Source: Saccharofermentans sp. (GTDB taxonomy: Bacteria > Bacillota_A > Clostridia > Saccharofermentanales > Saccharofermentanaceae). From it: a stretch of 22,749 bases of DNA. Each line of letters opens with the position of its first letter. Position 1 is the first letter of the stretch. Below the pieces are notes generated by a model, which made no database searches, was not told the origin of the DNA, and saw only the letters and a program-made list of their open reading frames with translations. This document shows positions 20,001 to 22,749 of this stretch, one piece after another. A program made the translations under genes and the position numbers. The stretch lies in NCBI GenBank assembly GCA_024692105.1, contig JAILMZ010000060.1, positions 1 through 22,749 on the forward strand, given 5' to 3'.

Positions 20001-20909
20001 ATGGAAACGACAGAACACAGCAGAGCTTATTCGGAATTGATACGCTTTATCAATGCAAATGGCATGGAGAGGGATTACGGTATCTGTATTGCTCCTGCTC
20101 TTGATGACCTTTATGACTGGGAGCGGGATGAAGCTGAAGATCTCATATGGAAGAAATTCTCGTTTGATGGTGATACCGGGCTTGCCGATCTGGTCGTGGC
20201 CTTGCGAAATCATAACGGCATTGAAGCATTGGAAGATAAACTGAGGGATGGCATGACTTCTGCTGAGTATTCCATGCGCATGGTAAACATAGCAAGAGTT
20301 TTGTATAGTGCCACTTCTGTCGATGATTATCTTGAATATATTTTCGGGTATTACGGGAAGACCAGAGACAGAGCTGCAGTAGCGGTACTGTCGTATCTGA
20401 AACCGTGCGAAAAGCTTTATGTCTTTTTCACTAATCTGTATTTGAGAAGTGATGACTCCGTGATCAGGAATACTGCCGTTACCGGGATTCTCTGTTGTAA
20501 AGGGTATATTAAAGATCCTACGGATCCAAAAGAATGTTCCGAACTGACAAATATGGCAAGAGCATTTATGTCTGACGATCCGGAACTCCGGAAAAAGAAA
20601 CTGGAACGTTTTAAGAACGGCGAATTTGATGGTATCCCGCGATCGTATGGCCTGTACAGGCGGCTTACTGCCGAAGAGGCTATCCGGGAGGCTAACAAAC
20701 CGAAGGAACCGGAAAGGTCTGATGAGACAGTTACCGGAATAATCGATGCCACCCAATCCGGTGTTTATATTGTTTACTATGAGGAAGAAAACCTGTATAT
20801 ACCGTCCATACTGTCTGAAGAAATGGACCTGAAGCCCAATATAGGAGACAGAGTTCAGCTGCTGAAGAAACAAAAAGGACAGTCTTTGATATTGATGATA
20901 GAATCTTAG
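20001..20909 (+). CDS. Unknown 302-residue protein with helical repeats
   Basis: This protein has no recognised family. The first 190 residues are mainly paired helices (for example DLVVALRNHNGIEALEDKLRD, split, and VIRNTAVTGILCCKGY), resembling HEAT-like repeats. The last 60 residues (TVTGIIDATQSGVYIVYYEEE, then IGDRVQLLKKQKGQSLILMI) look like a small beta domain. No signal peptide. A weak GAGAT precedes the ATG. The complementary strand has an almost equally long frame (19998-20873), but the plus frame has normal acidic/basic balance and follows the operon direction. It could be an immunity-like or structural protein; nothing proves either. Confidence 0.68.
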   Translation: METTEHSRAYSELIRFINANGMERDYGICIAPALDDLYDWERDEAEDLIWKKFSFDGDTGLADLVVALRNHNGIEALEDKLRDGMTSAEYSMRMVNIARVLYSATSVDDYLEYIFGYYGKTRDRAAVAVLSYLKPCEKLYVFFTNLYLRSDDSVIRNTAVTGILCCKGYIKDPTDPKECSELTNMARAFMSDDPELRKKKLERFKNGEFDGIPRSYGLYRRLTAEEAIREANKPKEPERSDETVTGIIDATQSGVYIVYYEEENLYIPSILSEEMDLKPNIGDRVQLLKKQKGQSLILMIES

Positions 20910-20983
20910 GATCGTCAGGGGTATGCAACATTTTTACTCGAGAAATGTATATAGTGTATCTAATATCATTGTTGAGGGAAACT

Positions 20984-21541
20984 ATGAAAGAATTGAGAAC
21001 TGCCGGTAAGGTAATAAGCAGGTTAACATCAGTCTTATTGGTGTTATCGATTGTCGGTATGTTGGCAGCCTGCCAGAAGGTTGAAGCTGATTATATAATC
21101 CAGCTCGGGGACAAAGAGCCTTCTTACTATTCAATAAGCAATGATACCATTCAAGAATTGTCGTCTTTTCAGTATTCCGTTTCGGTTAGTTCCCGGGACT
21201 CAAGTTATTCACAATACTATGATGAATTCAGCATTATAAAGGTGGATGCCGACGGTGGTGATCCGTCTGATTGGGAATACGCTGATGATAACGGATGTCC
21301 TCTGGACCCTGAACAGGAGCAGTTCTGGATCGGGAAAATAACATCGATGGATCTGCCTTATACGGGAGAGATATCTGTTCTGTACTACAAGTTTGATGAT
21401 TATATGATAGTTTACGCTGCAAAGTGGGGAACCCCTATCGGAAATAATGATCAGATAACGACAGTAGTTTTTCACAACGATGAGATTATCGGAACAATTG
21501 ATGAATTCGGCTTGTTAAATGATCTTTATAAGCATAATTAG
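20984..21541 (+). CDS. Small lipoprotein of unknown function
   Basis: This 185-residue protein starts at the ATG at 20984, chosen because GAGGG lies 5 nt before it; an in-frame ATG at 20945 has no ribosome binding site. A lipoprotein signal runs to LAAC with acylated Cys C30. The mature part is acidic, Tyr/Ser-rich and strand-like (TGEISVLYYKFDDYMIVYAA). No family is recognised. It is 74 bp after the 302-residue gene and followed by a repeat-type terminator. Confidence 0.75.
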   Translation: MKELRTAGKVISRLTSVLLVLSIVGMLAACQKVEADYIIQLGDKEPSYYSISNDTIQELSSFQYSVSVSSRDSSYSQYYDEFSIIKVDADGGDPSDWEYADDNGCPLDPEQEQFWIGKITSMDLPYTGEISVLYYKFDDYMIVYAAKWGTPIGNNDQITTVVFHNDEIIGTIDEFGLLNDLYKHN

Positions 21542-21569
21542 CAGGCGTGTTCATAAGTATATCGGTCTG

Positions 21570-21593
21570 AGCAGGAAGCAATTCCTGCTTTTT
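21570..21593 (+). terminator. Intrinsic terminator, third copy of the GCAGGAA-GCAA-TTCCTGC hairpin
   Basis: GCAGGAA (21571-21577), loop GCAA, TTCCTGC (21582-21588), one more A-T pair, then TTTTT. The stem, loop and U-tract are identical to the terminator at 5001-5027. Confidence 0.85.
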
Positions 21594-21628
21594 CTTTGAA
21601 TTCTATAGGGCAATCTGTTAAATAACTG

Positions 21629-21657
21629 TTGACATAGTATTAAAAGTGTACTAACAT
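21629..21657 (+). promoter_or_regulatory. Promoter of the 21724 lipoprotein gene
   Basis: TTGACA (21629-21634), 17 bp and TAACAT (21652-21657). The spacer holds an operator-like dyad. Confidence 0.6.
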
Positions 21658-21687
21658 TTGCATATAGATAGTATTATAAGCATACTA
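21635..21687 (+). promoter_or_regulatory. Paired TAGTA-N9-TACTA operators (site B)
   Basis: Dyad B1 (21635-21653) starts right after TTGACA and B2 (21669-21687) lies 34 bp further on. All distances equal those at site A (15435-15487), while the 9-bp spacers differ (TTAAAAGTG, TTATAAGCA here; GCGAATATA, ACAAAAAGA at A). Confidence 0.6.
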
Positions 21688-21723
21688 ACAACGTTGGTTG
21701 CATCATAAAGAGCAGGAGCTAAT

Positions 21724-22266
21724 ATGCGTAAGTTATGTAAGATCTGGTTCATATGTATTCTTATGCCGGTAGTATGCATATTTGCTCCCGGGTGCATCAT
21801 AGACGACAGTGCTCCTGCGCTCATGTTTGAAGACACAAGCCAGGTCGACATCCTCGTCTTCCGCTGTGGCGATGCTTATCTGACGTACGAGGAAGAAAAC
21901 GTTGAATGGCTGGCCGCATATGGAGAGATTCCGGCTGATATTTCTTTGGAAGACGGTGAATATGCGTATGTTAACGCGGATATCGCAAGAGTAACAGGCG
22001 GTTCTTCTTATTACACGGGTAATCCGGAGTTTAAGAAGGTAAACAGTTTTCAAAAGGTATCATTAGAAGATCTGGTGAATGACGGGAAACTCACGGCCTA
22101 TGATCCTGACCAGAAACCATTCTACGGTATCGGATACTATGTTTCCGATAAGGCTACTTATTGTATAGCTCAATACAATGGAACATTTTATGTTTACGAG
22201 GACAATGACTGTACGGGCGTTTACCATACAAAAGATGATATGGTGAACGCTTTGGAAATTAACTGA
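21724..22266 (+). CDS. Small lipoprotein under TAGTA/TACTA control
   Basis: This 180-residue protein has a lipoprotein signal with lipobox APGC, acylated Cys C24. The mature domain has Tyr- and acidic-rich strands (YVNADIARVTGGSSYYTGN, YGIGYYVSDKATYCIAQYNG, TFYVYEDNDCTGVYHT) and two Cys (in TYCIAQ and NDCTG) that could pair outside the cell. No family is recognised. AGGAG lies 6 nt before the ATG. It has its own promoter with the paired dyads and is followed 23 bp later by another exported protein gene. Confidence 0.8.
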   Translation: MRKLCKIWFICILMPVVCIFAPGCIIDDSAPALMFEDTSQVDILVFRCGDAYLTYEEENVEWLAAYGEIPADISLEDGEYAYVNADIARVTGGSSYYTGNPEFKKVNSFQKVSLEDLVNDGKLTAYDPDQKPFYGIGYYVSDKATYCIAQYNGTFYVYEDNDCTGVYHTKDDMVNALEIN

Positions 22267-22289
22267 ATGCAGGATCAGCAGGTGTTTAT

Positions 22290-22749
22290 ATGAAAAAGCG
22301 AAATGTAATCTTGTGCACCATCCTTGCTCTGATCGTACTGACCGGAGCCATATATATTATCAAAAAGGAATACGACAAGAACCGGGCTGTTCAAGAGAGC
22401 ATTCAGGCCAGTCTTGATGAGAAGCGGAAAGACATGGAAGAGATCTATATTCCGCATGTGTATGGCGATATACATGATGCATTTCCGGTTGATAGCGGCC
22501 ATTCGCAATATGTCACTTCAGATCATCTTGACGATGCCCTCATGTATGCATACTTATGTGTTTACAATGAGTGGGCCGCTGAACAAGACAGCAGTTTTGA
22601 AGATCTGACACTTGAAGAGGTCAGAGAGTATCTGGATTCAAGCGAGATAACTGTTGATTATGTAATGGATAACGATCTGAACACATTATATGAAATCATG
22701 CTGTACGGAATGTCAGACAGGATACGCGCTTACTTTGACTGGTACCGCT
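22290..22749 (+). CDS. Membrane-anchored exported protein, 3' end outside window
   Basis: The frame opens at ATG 22290 (MKKRNVILCTILALIVLTGA) and is still open at the window end after 153 codons. An N-terminal hydrophobic segment (residues 6-24) without a lipobox Cys suggests a signal anchor with the rest outside; a charged helix follows (KKEYDKNRAVQESIQASLDEK split after residue 20). The sequence ends mid-domain. No family is recognised. AGGTG lies 5 nt before the ATG. It is probably co-transcribed with the 21724 lipoprotein. Confidence 0.65.
   Translation, partial: MKKRNVILCTILALIVLTGAIYIIKKEYDKNRAVQESIQASLDEKRKDMEEIYIPHVYGDIHDAFPVDSGHSQYVTSDHLDDALMYAYLCVYNEWAAEQDSSFEDLTLEEVREYLDSSEITVDYVMDNDLNTLYEIMLYGMSDRIRAYFDWYR

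Noticed and set aside
19998..20873. A 291-codon open frame antisense to the 302-residue gene
   Set aside because: The plus frame has normal protein composition, fits the direction and spacing of the operon, and the minus frame is an odd Phe/Ile/Arg-rich sequence with no ribosome binding site seen.

Overview
The window looks like a low-to-mid GC member of the Bacillota, class Clostridia, of a gut or rumen type. This is inferred from strong AGGAGG-type ribosome binding sites, TTGACA/TATAAT promoters, a clostridial-type diaminopimelate decarboxylase, a one-piece tmRNA, LytTR/DUF3021 and TetR-CPBP gene pairs, and many small lipoproteins. Genus cannot be told from the sequence alone. Most of the window is ordinary chromosome with a few accessory patches.

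Layout. 1-1300: the start of a zinc-ribbon membrane protein (minus strand), a RidA-family gene (minus strand), and a short remnant of a Tn916-type tyrosine integrase. 1314-5030: a TetR-CPBP pair, an AAA_14/DUF4143 ATPase behind two tandem operator-like dyads, a NifX-type protein with a His/Cys-rich tail, and a small PAS protein flanked by two near-identical terminator repeats. 5040-5700: an unassigned, heavily base-paired transcript candidate ending in a good terminator, then a double-glycine leader peptide gene with an in-frame TAG. 5765-9419: a patatin phospholipase, lysA and a MATE exporter. 9534-11450: a membrane-anchored amidase-like protein whose catalytic Glu is replaced by Val, and a zinc-ribbon protein. 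11484-11858: tmRNA. 11964-12548: an MBL-fold hydrolase, also with an in-frame TAG. 12695-14411: a CPBP protease, a LytTR regulator and a DUF3021 membrane protein in one operon, convergent with a tRNA-dihydrouridine synthase gene (14421-15362). 15519-16504: a zinc-ribbon/TPR/two-TM/coiled-coil protein and an overlapping 38-residue membrane microprotein. 16590-20909: a tightly packed run of MarR, flavodoxin, a second RidA, two lipoproteins and two unknown proteins. 20984-end: two more lipoproteins and a truncated membrane-anchored protein.

The signals least explained by known genes are these: (a) the structured RNA candidate at 5041-5286 next to the leader-peptide gene; (b) two in-frame TAG codons followed by convincing coding sequence (5520 and 12468), although TAG also ends several other genes in the window; (c) an operator architecture, TAGTA-N9-TACTA twice at 34 bp spacing inside and just after a TTGACA promoter, repeated with identical geometry at 15435-15487 and 21635-21687, 6.2 kb apart; (d) paired 20-bp dyads 32 bp apart before the AAA_14 ATPase; (e) three copies of one terminator hairpin.

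All calls come from reading the sequence by eye; no database search, folding program or alignment program was run.
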